Of a DNA stretch of 64,000 nt, positions 40,711-49,809 are shown piece after piece; the stretch's first letter is position 1, and every line of letters begins with the position of its first letter. Source of the stretch: Dysgonomonas gadei ATCC BAA-286 (lineage in GTDB: Bacteria; Bacteroidota; Bacteroidia; Bacteroidales; Dysgonomonadaceae); the NCBI RefSeq assembly GCF_000213555.1, contig NZ_GL891979.1, forward strand, positions 6,011-70,010, given 5' to 3'. The notes below the pieces were generated by a model. That model was not told where the DNA came from and ran no database searches. It was given only the letters and a program-made list of their open reading frames with translations. The position numbers and the translations under genes are program-made.

Positions 40711-42084
40711 ATGAATTTACCTGATGATTTTATAATACGGACCAAACCACTCCTGAGAGAAGAATGGGACGACCTTATCGCAGCATTAAGCAGTGATTCA
40801 CCAACCAGCATCCGTTTGAGCCGAATGAAGGGAATAGGAATATCCGGAGTAAAAGTACCATGGTGCGATACAGGGTATTATCTTGGCAAACGGCCGCAAT
40901 TTACGTTCGATCCGTTGTTTCATGCAGGCTGTTACTATGTGCAGGAAGCGTCTTCCATGTTTATAGGGCAGGCATTGAAGCAGTATGCAGAGGATGATGT
41001 GAAAGTTTTGGACTTGTGTGCGGCTCCCGGAGGTAAATCTACTCTGATAGCTGATTTATTGAACAAAGATAGCTTGTTGGTATCGAATGAGGTAATCCGT
41101 TCGCGGGCAAATGTTTTGTCCGAAAATATGACTAAATGGGGCAATCCGAATGTCGTGGTAATAAACAATGATCCTGCTCAAATAGGCAAACTGAAAGGCT
41201 TCTTCGATATAATACTTGTCGATGCTCCCTGTTCGGGTGAGGGGATGTTCCGGAAAGATGAGGGAGCAATATCCGAGTGGTCTGTCGATAATGCAAGATT
41301 ATGCAAAGAACGGCAGCAACGGATTTTAGCGGATATCTGGCCTGCACTAAAACCCGACGGATTATTATTATACAGTACGTGTACCTATAATCTGGAAGAG
41401 AATGAAGAAAATGTACAGTGGATTCGCGATGAATTAGGAGCAGAAGTATTGCCAGTGGATATACAGGAAGAGTGGGGGATAAGCCCTTCTTTTGCAGAGG
41501 ATATTCCTGCTTGTCGCTTTTTTCCTCACAAGACAAAAGGGGAGGGGTTTTTCTTTGCTTTGTTGCGGAAGCAGCAGGAAGAGGGTGTCCGTACCGACTT
41601 CAGGAGAAAACGGAATGAGAAAAAGAACAGAGTGGAATTGCCTGATCAATACAAAGATTATATTCTGGATAAAGAGCAATTTGTATTTTATCCGAAGGGT
41701 GATTCCTGGTATGCCTTTACGGAGGAACTGTATAATGATGTCTGTATTTTAAATTCGAGTCTGAATATTGTATCGGAAGGTATTTGTCTGGGTGAATTTA
41801 AAGGAAAGGATTTTATTCCTGCGCAATCGTTGGCTTTAAGCAATTATCTGAATGTAAAAGCCTTTGAAACTTACGATATGGATTGGAAAACAGCTATAAG
41901 CTATCTAAGAAAGGAAGCCCTGATATTACAGGATATGCCGAAAGGCTATATTCTTCTGACATATAAGAATGTTCCAATAGGATTTGTGAAAAATATAGGG
42001 AATCGCGCTAATAACCTTTACCCGCAGGAATGGCGCATACGTTCTGCAAATATACCCGAAAGCGAAGTAAATGTGATGGATTAG
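40711..42084 (+). CDS. RsmF-like rRNA (cytosine-C5)-methyltransferase
   Basis: A 457-residue NOL1/NOP2/Sun family enzyme that methylates C5 of cytosine in rRNA with SAM. It has FHAGCYYVQEASSMFIGQAL (about 70-89), the SAM-binding VLDLCAAPGGKSTLIADLL (about 98-116), DAPCSGEGMFRKDEGAI with one catalytic Cys (about 171-187) and LLYSTCTYNLEENEENV with the second (about 214-230). The C-terminal part with YKDYILDKEQFVFYP and the PUA-like EGICLGEFKGKDFIPAQSLAL matches RsmF/YebU architecture. Its stop codon overlaps the stop of the convergent GT2 gene by 4 bp. Confidence 0.9.
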   Translation: MNLPDDFIIRTKPLLREEWDDLIAALSSDSPTSIRLSRMKGIGISGVKVPWCDTGYYLGKRPQFTFDPLFHAGCYYVQEASSMFIGQALKQYAEDDVKVLDLCAAPGGKSTLIADLLNKDSLLVSNEVIRSRANVLSENMTKWGNPNVVVINNDPAQIGKLKGFFDIILVDAPCSGEGMFRKDEGAISEWSVDNARLCKERQQRILADIWPALKPDGLLLYSTCTYNLEENEENVQWIRDELGAEVLPVDIQEEWGISPSFAEDIPACRFFPHKTKGEGFFFALLRKQQEEGVRTDFRRKRNEKKNRVELPDQYKDYILDKEQFVFYPKGDSWYAFTEELYNDVCILNSSLNIVSEGICLGEFKGKDFIPAQSLALSNYLNVKAFETYDMDWKTAISYLRKEALILQDMPKGYILLTYKNVPIGFVKNIGNRANNLYPQEWRIRSANIPESEVNVMD

Positions 42085-42899
42085 CCCTTTACAAAACCGA
42101 AGATACGCCCGATTTTGCAGAATGCACGGAATCCGTTGTATATCCAACGTTTAGACTTCATAATATCGGTCACAAAGCCATTTTGTTCTAGATAATAGAG
42201 CCGTTCCAGTTTTTTGACAGCATTTTCGTTGAGGAATTCACGGCAGACTTTCAGTTTTTCGGGGTAGATGACGCTTCCGCCGATTTGTGTACTGAAGCCC
42301 TCCATATTGTAGATGACGATAAATGTGTCTACATACTTTACAGGTAGCTGGTCTATTCCTATTCCCTGAAAGAATAGTTTCCAGTCGGCCACTACCCGCA
42401 GGGTCTCGTCATATAGTCCATATTTTTCGAAATTGCTGCGATGAATAAAGAATGCCTGATGGCACAGGAATCCGGAAAACAGTTCGTAGATGGCCATATG
42501 CCAGTCGCGGTCTTTGTATGAACTGTCGGCTTCCAGTTTCCCTTTTTGCTCCATATAGAAGCTGCCGCAGATGAAAGGGACGTGCGGGTCACCTGCAAAG
42601 ACTTTTTCCAGTGTGTCTTTTTCATATAGGGCGTCGCCGGAGTTGAGGAAGTACAGGTATTCGCCTTTTGACTGCTTTATACCTTTGTTTTGAGCGTTAT
42701 ATATGCCGTTGTCCTTTTCACTTACCCAGTATGATATCTTATCTTCATATTTGCGGATAAGGTCTACACTGCCGTCAGTGGACTTACCGTCGATGATGAT
42801 AAACTCATAATCGGTAAATGTTTGTGAAACAACACTGTCGATAGTCTTTTGCAGACCAACTTCGTCATTCAGGTTGATGGTTATAATGGACAGTTTCAT
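42081..42899 (-). CDS. Glycosyltransferase family 2, last gene of the polysaccharide cluster
   Basis: A 272-residue GT-A enzyme: KLSIITINLNDEVGLQKTIDSVVSQTFTDYEFIIIDGKSTDGSVDLI, then NGIYNAQNKGIKQSKGEYLYFLNSGDALYEKDTLE (about 65-98), with the SGD metal-binding triplet. It is the same subfamily as the GT2 at 49017-49805 (IITINFNNADGLRKTI). WcaE-like transferases fit best; sugar unknown. A gap of only 3 bp separates it from the upstream GT2, and it is the most distal gene of the long minus-strand operon. Confidence 0.88.
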   Translation of the reverse strand: MKLSIITINLNDEVGLQKTIDSVVSQTFTDYEFIIIDGKSTDGSVDLIRKYEDKISYWVSEKDNGIYNAQNKGIKQSKGEYLYFLNSGDALYEKDTLEKVFAGDPHVPFICGSFYMEQKGKLEADSSYKDRDWHMAIYELFSGFLCHQAFFIHRSNFEKYGLYDETLRVVADWKLFFQGIGIDQLPVKYVDTFIVIYNMEGFSTQIGGSVIYPEKLKVCREFLNENAVKKLERLYYLEQNGFVTDIMKSKRWIYNGFRAFCKIGRIFGFVKG

Positions 42900-42902
42900 A
42901 TT

Positions 42903-43781
42903 TTATTTACGTTGCGATTTTATCAGAAAGGGATTGATGTAGCACAATTTCTGGAACAAAGTAAGTATAGCAGCGGCCTTTCGCAAGCTATAGCCTTTGG
43001 CATAGTAAATTTGTACCTTATACATCCTTTTTATGCGCTCTTTGACAATTTTCTTATATTTATGATTGGTATACTTATCAAATTCATGCAATAAATATAC
43101 CATCCATGCGGTTTGATTCAAAGGCTTCAATGTAGATGATATTCCGCCCAGATGTTGTCGGTACACTGCCATATATTCAGGCAGGAACTTGATTTTACCT
43201 GACAGGGAAACAATGAGTTGCAGGGCATAGTCCCCATTCTTTACAGTATAATACCAGTCCGGTGTTTTATGCGCATCTTTACGGAAAAAGATAGACGCGG
43301 TGAGTAATCCCCAGTCTTTGCTGATAAGGTCTTCCGTTGTCAGTATATCCCGTTCCATCTCTATATTTTCGTCCAAAACGCCACACATTAGTGTATGGGC
43401 CTTATGAGAACACATGACGAAACCGGGATTAGCTTCCATAAAGTCGACCTGCTTCTGTAATTTGTAAGGGTCGGTCCAATAGTCGTCTCCATCGCAAAGA
43501 GCAATGTATTTGCCCTGTCCGGAGTTTATATTGTTTATCCAGTTGAGCATCATGCCCTGATTGGTTTCGGGTAGCCTCAACTTGATAATATCAGGATATT
43601 TTCTCTGATATTCGATACATATGGCCCGTGTGTTATCGGTACTGCAATCTTCGCCGATAACGAGTTCGAAAGGGAAATCCGTCTTTTGCATGACTACTCC
43701 TTCAATAGCTTCGGCTATAAACTTTTCATGATTGTAAGTTATCATGGAAACGGAGACCATTATGTTCTTTTGTTCAGTCAT
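42903..43781 (-). CDS. Glycosyltransferase family 2
   Basis: A 292-residue GT-A enzyme: MVSVSMITYNHEKFIAEAIEGVVMQKTDFPFELVIGEDCSTDNTRAI, then GQGKYIALCDGDDYWTDPYKLQKQVDFMEANPGF (about 90-123), with the DGDDYW catalytic motif. This MQKT..FELVIGEDCSTD type is common in Bacteroidota capsule loci and is shared with the GT2 at 47294-48142. The C-terminal ~60 residues are basic and helical. Its start codon abuts the stop of the GNAT gene (1-bp overlap). Confidence 0.88.
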   Translation of the reverse strand: MTEQKNIMVSVSMITYNHEKFIAEAIEGVVMQKTDFPFELVIGEDCSTDNTRAICIEYQRKYPDIIKLRLPETNQGMMLNWINNINSGQGKYIALCDGDDYWTDPYKLQKQVDFMEANPGFVMCSHKAHTLMCGVLDENIEMERDILTTEDLISKDWGLLTASIFFRKDAHKTPDWYYTVKNGDYALQLIVSLSGKIKFLPEYMAVYRQHLGGISSTLKPLNQTAWMVYLLHEFDKYTNHKYKKIVKERIKRMYKVQIYYAKGYSLRKAAAILTLFQKLCYINPFLIKSQRK

Positions 43782-44236
43782 TATTTTACTAGTTCTTTTT
43801 CATAGCAAATGCTTCGTTCTATGTCTTTATATTGTCCGTAGTTGGGTATTCTCATATATTTATGCTTCTCATATAATTTGGTGGCTCCGGGTAACCTTTC
43901 ACCTGTTTCGAGAATAGCTTTTTTGTATCCCAGCTCTTTGCACCAATTTTCCAATTCATTCAGTATCGAGGATGCGACCCCTTTATGCCTCATATTTGGG
44001 GAAACAAACATTCGCTTGATTTCCATTGCATCTTGGGTGTATTCCCTAATCGCTCCGCAACCAGCGGGCTTATGTTCTATATAGGCTACAATGACATGCC
44101 GGATTGATTCAATTTTGTTGAATTGCGCACACACGGAATGGGCTTCTTTGTCCAACATAGTCAACTCTTTATCTAATTCTTCAACAAGAGCCTGAAAGTC
44201 TTTATTGCAGGAATCGGTTCTTTTGATTACTATCAT
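43781..44236 (-). CDS. GNAT family N-acetyltransferase
   Basis: A 151-residue acetyl-CoA-dependent acyltransferase. The GNAT core is HVIVAYIEHKPAGCGAIREY (about 48-67), MEIKRMFVSPNMRHKGVASSILNELENWCKELGYKKAILETG (about 71-112), with the pyrophosphate-binding RHKGVA loop, and ATKLYEKHKYMRIPNYG. The substrate is unknown. Being inside a glycan operon, it could acetylate an amino sugar made by the neighbouring DegT-type enzymes. The sequence looks more like generic MarR-fusion-type GNATs, so it may be unrelated cargo. Confidence 0.82.
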   Translation of the reverse strand: MIVIKRTDSCNKDFQALVEELDKELTMLDKEAHSVCAQFNKIESIRHVIVAYIEHKPAGCGAIREYTQDAMEIKRMFVSPNMRHKGVASSILNELENWCKELGYKKAILETGERLPGATKLYEKHKYMRIPNYGQYKDIERSICYEKELVK

Positions 44237-44273
44237 CCTCTGTATATAATTATCGGATCTATTCTTTTGATAT

Positions 44274-45227
44274 TTAAGACCGGATTACATCTATGATCCT
44301 TCTCATATCCTCCTCCTCATACCGATGATCACAAGGTAAAGGTAAAAGATAATTTACAATCCTGTATTCGTCAGAATCTTTTTCGACTAAGTCCAGGGTT
44401 GCTTTCCAATAAGTGGAGACGAATATCTTATTGTCTATCAGCTTTTTCCTCAGGTTCGTATCTTCCGAATAGAACATATAACTGAGCGGACAGGTATCAT
44501 CGGGAAAGTTGTCGAACTCATATATATTGTCTTTACCTAAGATAGAATGCAGATACTTGAAGTTGCTTATCTGCCTTTGTTTCAGATTTTCATAATCTAT
44601 ATTCGCCAGCAAGGCATTTGCCAGATTAGACATCCTTTTTATCGGCTGATTAATTAGGCTGGCACAATAGTCGAGATAACCCTGATAGGCTGCGCCTGCA
44701 TTCCCATATTCGATACGCTTCATCAGGTGCGTCATATGAGGTATTGCCATATCCTGCTCGAATACTTCGTCCAGCAATGTATCTGTATAAAGATATGCGC
44801 CATCGGGCAGTCCGAAAAACTTACGTGGAGAGTAGATCGTATCTATTCCTTCATATGGTCTGGAATAGAATGCATGGGTATTATCCACAATGAGCTGCTT
44901 GCCAAACCTCCTGACTAGCTTTTCGACAGTATTGCATTTGATTCCATATATGTCTGAGTAAAGGAATACTTCATCTTTAGCCAGTTCCTTATCGAAGACC
45001 GGGGCTATATTGAAATCGACAGAGTAGAATTCAGTTTCGAGACCTAATTTCTTTATGGGCTCCCATATTACCTCTGAGTTGAGATATGGAATATATATCT
45101 TTCTATACTTCTTTGCTCTCAAGATGTATTCAAGGCAGTTGCGGGCAGTATTCAGCTGCAACGCTCCTTTATGGTAATGCTCGCCTTTGCGGAGCTGAAG
45201 TTCGAAGTATCCTCCAATTTCTTTCAT
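44274..45227 (-). CDS. PLP-dependent aminotransferase-fold protein (DegT-related)
   Basis: A 317-residue fold-type I PLP protein of the DegT/DnrJ/EryC1-related group. It begins MKEIGGYFELQLRKGEHYHKGALQLNTARNCLEYILRA. The cofactor Asp is in FGKQLIVDNTHAFYSRP (about 108-124), and the Schiff-base Lys is probable in IYSPRKFFGLPDGAYLY (about 130-146). The C-terminal segment (NYLLPLPCDHRYEEEDMRRIIDVI) matches the end of such enzymes. It is shorter than classical sugar aminotransferases (about 370) and more divergent than the second family member at 46160-47281, so amination of a nucleotide sugar is plausible but unproven. Confidence 0.78.
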   Translation of the reverse strand: MKEIGGYFELQLRKGEHYHKGALQLNTARNCLEYILRAKKYRKIYIPYLNSEVIWEPIKKLGLETEFYSVDFNIAPVFDKELAKDEVFLYSDIYGIKCNTVEKLVRRFGKQLIVDNTHAFYSRPYEGIDTIYSPRKFFGLPDGAYLYTDTLLDEVFEQDMAIPHMTHLMKRIEYGNAGAAYQGYLDYCASLINQPIKRMSNLANALLANIDYENLKQRQISNFKYLHSILGKDNIYEFDNFPDDTCPLSYMFYSEDTNLRKKLIDNKIFVSTYWKATLDLVEKDSDEYRIVNYLLPLPCDHRYEEEDMRRIIDVIRS

Positions 45228-45236
45228 TCGATATAG

Positions 45237-45455
45237 TTATGTCTTGAGCGTTTTCTGTTTGTTCTTTAACATGATTAAAGCCTTTCCAGCTCTTACTTCC
45301 CGGGTTGCCTGTTGTTTGGCTCCGCCTATCCAGTCACAGTATCCCCGTTTATATCCATCTGTGAGACTCTCGAAGAACTCCTTTTCTTCATTGTTATCAT
45401 TGAGGAGTTTTACGAGTTCTTCCGGTATAATGATTTCGCCTTTACTTCTTTCCAT
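45237..45455 (-). CDS. Stand-alone YdeI/OmpD-associated C-terminal domain protein
   Basis: A 72-residue protein that matches only the C-terminal part of YdeI/OmpD-associated ('bacteriocin-protection') proteins: IIIPEELVKLLNDNNEEKEFFESLTDGYKRGYCDWIGGAKQQATREVRAGKALIMLKNKQK. The family name comes from poorly characterised associations; no enzymatic role is known. Full-length members are 150-200 residues, so this is a natural single-domain version or a remnant. It lies in the polysaccharide cluster between the DegT-related and WbqC genes with gaps of about 10 bp, in operon-like order, though a glycan function is not suggested by the family. Confidence 0.75.
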   Translation of the reverse strand: MERSKGEIIIPEELVKLLNDNNEEKEFFESLTDGYKRGYCDWIGGAKQQATREVRAGKALIMLKNKQKTLKT

Positions 45456-45467
45456 ATATCAGCCGGA

Positions 45468-46172
45468 TTATATTAATTCATAATTATCTAATATTCTATG
45501 TATATCCTCTAAAGAATTGAACATCATTACATCCAATATGGAAAGCCAGGGTACAAATTCATTCGTAAACTGTTTGTATTCAATCGGACTGGAAGAAATG
45601 AAATGCAGGTTTATATTTTCTTTCTTAAACTCTTCGGGTGAGTATAACTCCTGCCCCCCGATTGCATTATAATAATCCGTAGCTTTCAGTTCCTTACAGA
45701 TTGCAATTACTTTATCCTGTCCTTTTAGGGAATGATCGATGCCGAGAGAAGAGGATATAATTATCTCTGTATTAATTTCCAAATATCTGCATATTTCGCG
45801 AACAGAGTTATCTATATAATGAAACAGATTGTTATCGTCGAAATTGACGATTCTCTCTATCAAAGGCATTACCTGTTCAAAATAAGGAGCTTTCCTATAA
45901 GATTCTCTTATTTGATTCAATAATTTCTTTTTATCGAAACCAACTGATAAATATCGCTCTTTGACATCCAGATAATCCGAATCTTTTTCCAACGGAATAG
46001 TAATCATCAAATCTTTACCGTTTTGCAGAATCCGGTTCCTGTTAATCCAGCCTTTCTTAGTATATTGAATATTATCGTATATCACATATTTATCAACAGC
46101 ATTCAGCAATTGAAAATATCCGATATACGGCAAAAAGTAAGGCTGCATTATCCCCAGTTTCATTTCTCCCAA
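45468..46172 (-). CDS. WbqC-like family protein
   Basis: A 234-residue WbqC family protein: MKLGIMQPYFLPYIGYFQLLNAVDKYVIYDNIQYTKKGWINRNRIL at the N-terminus is diagnostic. The first Met or the one at residue 4 may be the start. WbqC-like proteins occur in O-antigen and capsule clusters next to DegT aminotransferases and are thought to act on amino sugars, but the reaction is not established. The gene overlaps the upstream DegT aminotransferase gene by 13 bp, a tight coupling that supports a joint step. Confidence 0.87.
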   Translation of the reverse strand: MGEMKLGIMQPYFLPYIGYFQLLNAVDKYVIYDNIQYTKKGWINRNRILQNGKDLMITIPLEKDSDYLDVKERYLSVGFDKKKLLNQIRESYRKAPYFEQVMPLIERIVNFDDNNLFHYIDNSVREICRYLEINTEIIISSSLGIDHSLKGQDKVIAICKELKATDYYNAIGGQELYSPEEFKKENINLHFISSSPIEYKQFTNEFVPWLSILDVMMFNSLEDIHRILDNYELI

Positions 46173-47281
46173 GGTTTATTTTTTATTAAATCGCAGATTC
46201 GACGTACTTCGTCAAATTCCAGATTGGCATATATAGGAAGGCATACGATTTCTTTGGATACCTGCCCTGCTATCGGGAGGTTAGCCACGCTTGCCGACGG
46301 CAGCCCTTTGTATGTAGGGAAATCGCTGATAAGCGGGTAGAAGTAGCGGCGTCCGAAAATATCATATTCCTGTAATTTGAAATAAAGTTCGTCCCGGCTC
46401 ATGCCGTATTCTGCCGTATTGATGCGCACAGGATAATACGGGTAGGTGTGCTGTACTCCTTCGGCTACTTCCATGTAAGATACTCCGGGGATATCTTTCA
46501 GCAGGCTATCATATAATTTTGCCAATTCCAGGCGTTTGGCTATATAACTGTCTACGTATTTGAGCTGAAGGGAACCATAAGCTGCTTGTAACTCATTCAT
46601 CTTGGCATTGATACCCGGTTCTATGACGGTGGTTTCGTTTCGGAACCCGAAATTTTTGAGCAAATCGATGCGTTGCTTGGTCTTTTCATCCTGACAAACA
46701 ATAGCACCACCCTCAATTGTATTATATACTTTTGTGGCATGGAAACTCAGAATGGAAAGGTCGCCCCAGTTCATCACCGACTGTCGGTCTTTCTTGACTG
46801 AAAAAGCATGAGCGGCATCATAGATTACACGCAGGCCGTATATATCGGCGATACGTTGTATTTCCTCTACATTGCAAGGGTTACCATATACATGCACAGG
46901 CATGATCGCTGTTGTTTGCGGTGTTATGGCCGCTTCTATCTTTGCCGGGTCTATATTGTAATACTTATCGTCGATGTCCACAAATACAGGCTTGATATTA
47001 TTCCACCAAAGTGAATGGGTAGTTGCGACAAAGCTGAACGGCGTAGTTATTACTTCTCCCGTTATACGCAGAGCCTGTAATGCCGTGATGAGAGCCAATG
47101 TACCATTAGAGAATACCGAGATATATTTCACTCCGAGATAATCGGCCAGTTCCTGTTCAAACTGTTGGTGAAAAGGCCCGTTGTTGGTCAATATCTTATT
47201 GTCCCATATCTGTTGCAGATAAGGGATGAATTCTTCTAATGGCGGTAGTGCCGGTTGCGTTACAAATATTTGTTTATTCAT
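46160..47281 (-). CDS. DegT/DnrJ/EryC1/StrS nucleotide-sugar aminotransferase
   Basis: A 373-residue fold-type I PLP enzyme that would aminate a keto-sugar nucleotide such as dTDP-4-keto-6-deoxyhexose. It begins FVTQPALPPLEEFIPYLQQIWDNKILTNNGPFHQQFEQELADYLGVKYISVFSNGTLALITALQAL. The PLP-binding Asp is in VIYDAAHAFSV (about 152-162), and the Schiff-base Lys is in ILSFHATKVYNTIEGGAIV (about 176-194). Length and motifs match the VioA/FdtB/QdtB-like group. No dTDP-sugar synthesis genes (rml) are in the window, so the substrate is presumably made elsewhere. Confidence 0.9.
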   Translation of the reverse strand: MNKQIFVTQPALPPLEEFIPYLQQIWDNKILTNNGPFHQQFEQELADYLGVKYISVFSNGTLALITALQALRITGEVITTPFSFVATTHSLWWNNIKPVFVDIDDKYYNIDPAKIEAAITPQTTAIMPVHVYGNPCNVEEIQRIADIYGLRVIYDAAHAFSVKKDRQSVMNWGDLSILSFHATKVYNTIEGGAIVCQDEKTKQRIDLLKNFGFRNETTVIEPGINAKMNELQAAYGSLQLKYVDSYIAKRLELAKLYDSLLKDIPGVSYMEVAEGVQHTYPYYPVRINTAEYGMSRDELYFKLQEYDIFGRRYFYPLISDFPTYKGLPSASVANLPIAGQVSKEIVCLPIYANLEFDEVRRICDLIKNKPWEK

Positions 47282-47293
47282 AATCTTTGTTTT

Positions 47294-48142
47294 CTATAGT
47301 TTCCGGTATATTTTTCGAATAAAACCCGGGGTAATGCTTTTTATACGTCCCCGTAGCGATTTGTCGCCATAGAGTAGTATTTCCAGCCTCCGTTTATGTT
47401 TTGTAAAAGCTTCAGTATATTTATAATTGAAGTATTTGTCGTACTCGTTTATGAATTCAATGATTCGCAGATATTGGGCTTTATCATCCATCTTCGACCA
47501 TTGGCCGTTGTCGTGTATCCGGTAAGCGGAAGTAACATCTTCAAGATAGAGTAGAGGACCGAATTGCCCCATATACATCCCCAACATCCAGTCGGCAATT
47601 TCCATATCGAACAGCCTAGGATCAAGGTTTTGCACATGCTTTCCCCTGAATACGCAGCATGACAGGTTGCCTATCTTATTTCCCAAAGCCAGTTGCTCAG
47701 TGGTAATGAGTTCATAATCTTTACTCTCTGTCCAGTCGAATATTTCTTCTCTGTCCAGGTCGATAAATAGACGCAGGTGCCTGTTGTAACTCATTGAAGA
47801 ATTGGGCTCGGCTTCAAGATGGTCTATATGATTTTGTAAATGATTCGGTTTCAGCCAATAATCATCTCCTTCCATAATGGCTACATAATCACCAGTGCAG
47901 GCGGCAAAAGCTTGCTGATAATTTTTATTATAGCCTACATTATGGAATTTTTGAAGGTATGTGAATTTGAACCCGGTTTTATTTTCGTATTCTTTTATGA
48001 TATCTACTGTATTGTCGGTAGAACAATCGTCAGCCACAATAATCTCTACTTCATGTGCAGTCTCCTGCATCAGTATGCCTTCGAGCGTCTGAGGCATATA
48101 TGCAGCCTGATTATAAGTGATTAGTATGACGTTTATCTTCAT
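47294..48142 (-). CDS. Glycosyltransferase family 2
   Basis: A 282-residue GT-A enzyme from ATG 48142 (MKINVILITYNQAAYMPQTLEGILMQET). The frame continues upstream to 48271, but those 43 residues overlap the previous gene and are not GT-like. Motifs: EIIVADDCSTDNTVDIIKEYE (about 34-54) and GDYVAIMEGDDYWLKPNHLQNHIDHLEAEP (about 87-116), with the GDDYW catalytic motif. It is the same subfamily as the GT2 at 42903-43781. The chosen start leaves an 11-bp gap to the upstream GT2 gene. Confidence 0.87.
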   Translation of the reverse strand: MKINVILITYNQAAYMPQTLEGILMQETAHEVEIIVADDCSTDNTVDIIKEYENKTGFKFTYLQKFHNVGYNKNYQQAFAACTGDYVAIMEGDDYWLKPNHLQNHIDHLEAEPNSSMSYNRHLRLFIDLDREEIFDWTESKDYELITTEQLALGNKIGNLSCCVFRGKHVQNLDPRLFDMEIADWMLGMYMGQFGPLLYLEDVTSAYRIHDNGQWSKMDDKAQYLRIIEFINEYDKYFNYKYTEAFTKHKRRLEILLYGDKSLRGRIKSITPGFIRKIYRKL

Positions 48143-48153
48143 AATAGTTTGTA

Positions 48154-49032
48154 TCAGTCCTTTTCTCCGGAAAAAATCCGTCGGAATACTTTCCTGAAAA
48201 ATTTGACCGGTGAATAAAAGAAATCTCCTATCTTGTATTCTATCGATTTTTTGTATAAATCGGCTTCCCATTTATAATAGGTAGCTTCGATATGGTCTCT
48301 TACAGGGTTGATGTATCCGAGGAACAAAGGTACATGATTCTTGAAGATTTGGAGTAATAATCGCTCATTTTTCTCTTTATCAAGGGACGAAAGCATTGAA
48401 ACCTCTTTTATGCGATAGTAGAAATGGTATTTCTCCAATTTTACGACTTTGTCTTCTTCTTTGATAAATCCGAGCCAAAAGTCCCAATCTTCGAGTCCTC
48501 CAGCCATATTGGTATTGTAACCTCCTGTTTGCAGGAAATCACTCCGCCTGTATATCCCCGAGCAGAATATAGGGTTCTCAGTGAATAATCTTTTATAGCT
48601 ATAGTCGGGGGTTTTAAGCTTTTGGTTTTTCGTCCCGAATAAGATGAGATTACTGTAAACTACCTTCACTTCCGGATCTTCTTCGAGAACATCCACAGCT
48701 TCGCTAATATATTGGGGGCTTATCTTATCATCAGAATCCAACGGCAGGATGTATTTTCCTGAAGCATGTTTTATACCGAAATTGCGGGCGTCGGACAGTC
48801 CGCCGTTCTCTTTCCTGAAATATCTGAAACGCTGGTCTTTTTCTGTCCACTGTGCGGCTACTTCCCGGGTATTATCAGGTGAACCGTCATCCACTATAAT
48901 GCATTCCCAATCACTGTAATCCTGCTCTAATACCGATTGCAGTGTTTCCGGCAGGTATTCCGCCTGATTGTAACAGGGAACAATTACCGAAATCGAGGGT
49001 GGGGGAGTTGTCTTATTTATAGTTTCAGCCAT
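48154..49032 (-). CDS. Glycosyltransferase family 2
   Basis: A 292-residue GT-A enzyme: SISVIVPCYNQAEYLPETLQSVLEQDYSDWECIIVDDGSPDNTREVAAQW (about 13-62), GLSDARNFGIKHASGKYILPLDSDDKISPQYI (about 77-108) with the DSDD motif. It ends in a basic tail (FRKVFRRIFSGEKD) that may bind the membrane. It overlaps the upstream GT2 gene by 16 bp. The donor sugar is not deducible. Confidence 0.88.
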   Translation of the reverse strand: MAETINKTTPPPSISVIVPCYNQAEYLPETLQSVLEQDYSDWECIIVDDGSPDNTREVAAQWTEKDQRFRYFRKENGGLSDARNFGIKHASGKYILPLDSDDKISPQYISEAVDVLEEDPEVKVVYSNLILFGTKNQKLKTPDYSYKRLFTENPIFCSGIYRRSDFLQTGGYNTNMAGGLEDWDFWLGFIKEEDKVVKLEKYHFYYRIKEVSMLSSLDKEKNERLLLQIFKNHVPLFLGYINPVRDHIEATYYKWEADLYKKSIEYKIGDFFYSPVKFFRKVFRRIFSGEKD

Positions 49033-49805
49033 TTCAATAATCCTATCTTTTTAAGAAACCTTACGCTTACTGATGTTTTCAGTTTGTACAGTTCCTGTTT
49101 TTTCTCTATCCAGCCATTGTACACACTTTGATATAGTGGGTATGTAGTAGCAATATGATTGTTCCTTTCGTCTGTTAATACCTGGCGGTTTTGACTATCG
49201 GAGCTCATTCCGTCCAGATAGAATGTAGAAAAACAATCGTCGATATGTTTATATGAAGCATTGTTAAGGCAGATAGCATCGATGAAGAAAGCCCAGTCGG
49301 AGGATATTCTCATCTGCTCCGAATAACCGCCATAATCGATCAGGGTATTTCTTTTTATAAAAGTACCCATATGTGGGAGTCCGTCTTCAATCAGGTATTT
49401 AAAGTCTATATAATCAGGATAGAACTTGATAAACTTATTATTGTTTGTTGTATCACAAATTTCGAGGTTGTAATAGATTATATCCTCTCCTGTCAGTTTA
49501 TCAATAATTCCAGTCAGTCCGGCATCTTTAAGGAGGGTATCCCCGCTATTGAGAAAAAGGAGGTATTCTCCGTTGGCGTGTTTAATGCCTTTGTTCATAG
49601 CATTATAGACGCCTGTATCTGCCTCACTCAGCCAGAAGGAAATGTGATTGTTAGACTCTTTTATAACTTCTATGCTGCCATCGGTTGAATTTCCATCAAT
49701 AACAATGTATTCAAAGCCTGATTGGTTTTGAGATATAACACTTTCGATGGTCTTTCTAAGCCCATCGGCATTGTTGAAGTTTATTGTTATAATGGATAAT
49801 TTCAT
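49017..49805 (-). CDS. Glycosyltransferase family 2 (WcaE-like)
   Basis: A 262-residue GT-A enzyme: KLSIITINFNNADGLRKTIESVISQNQSGFEYIVIDGNSTDGSIEVI, then DTGVYNAMNKGIKHANGEYLLFLNSGDTLLKDAGL (about 61-95), with the SGD triplet. It is similar in layout to the GT2 at 42081-42899 and to the plus-strand GT2 at 1962-2720. It overlaps the downstream gene by 16 bp and follows the GT4 gene after 4 bp. Confidence 0.88.
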   Translation of the reverse strand: MKLSIITINFNNADGLRKTIESVISQNQSGFEYIVIDGNSTDGSIEVIKESNNHISFWLSEADTGVYNAMNKGIKHANGEYLLFLNSGDTLLKDAGLTGIIDKLTGEDIIYYNLEICDTTNNNKFIKFYPDYIDFKYLIEDGLPHMGTFIKRNTLIDYGGYSEQMRISSDWAFFIDAICLNNASYKHIDDCFSTFYLDGMSSDSQNRQVLTDERNNHIATTYPLYQSVYNGWIEKKQELYKLKTSVSVRFLKKIGLLKWLKL

Positions 49806-49809
49806 ATTC

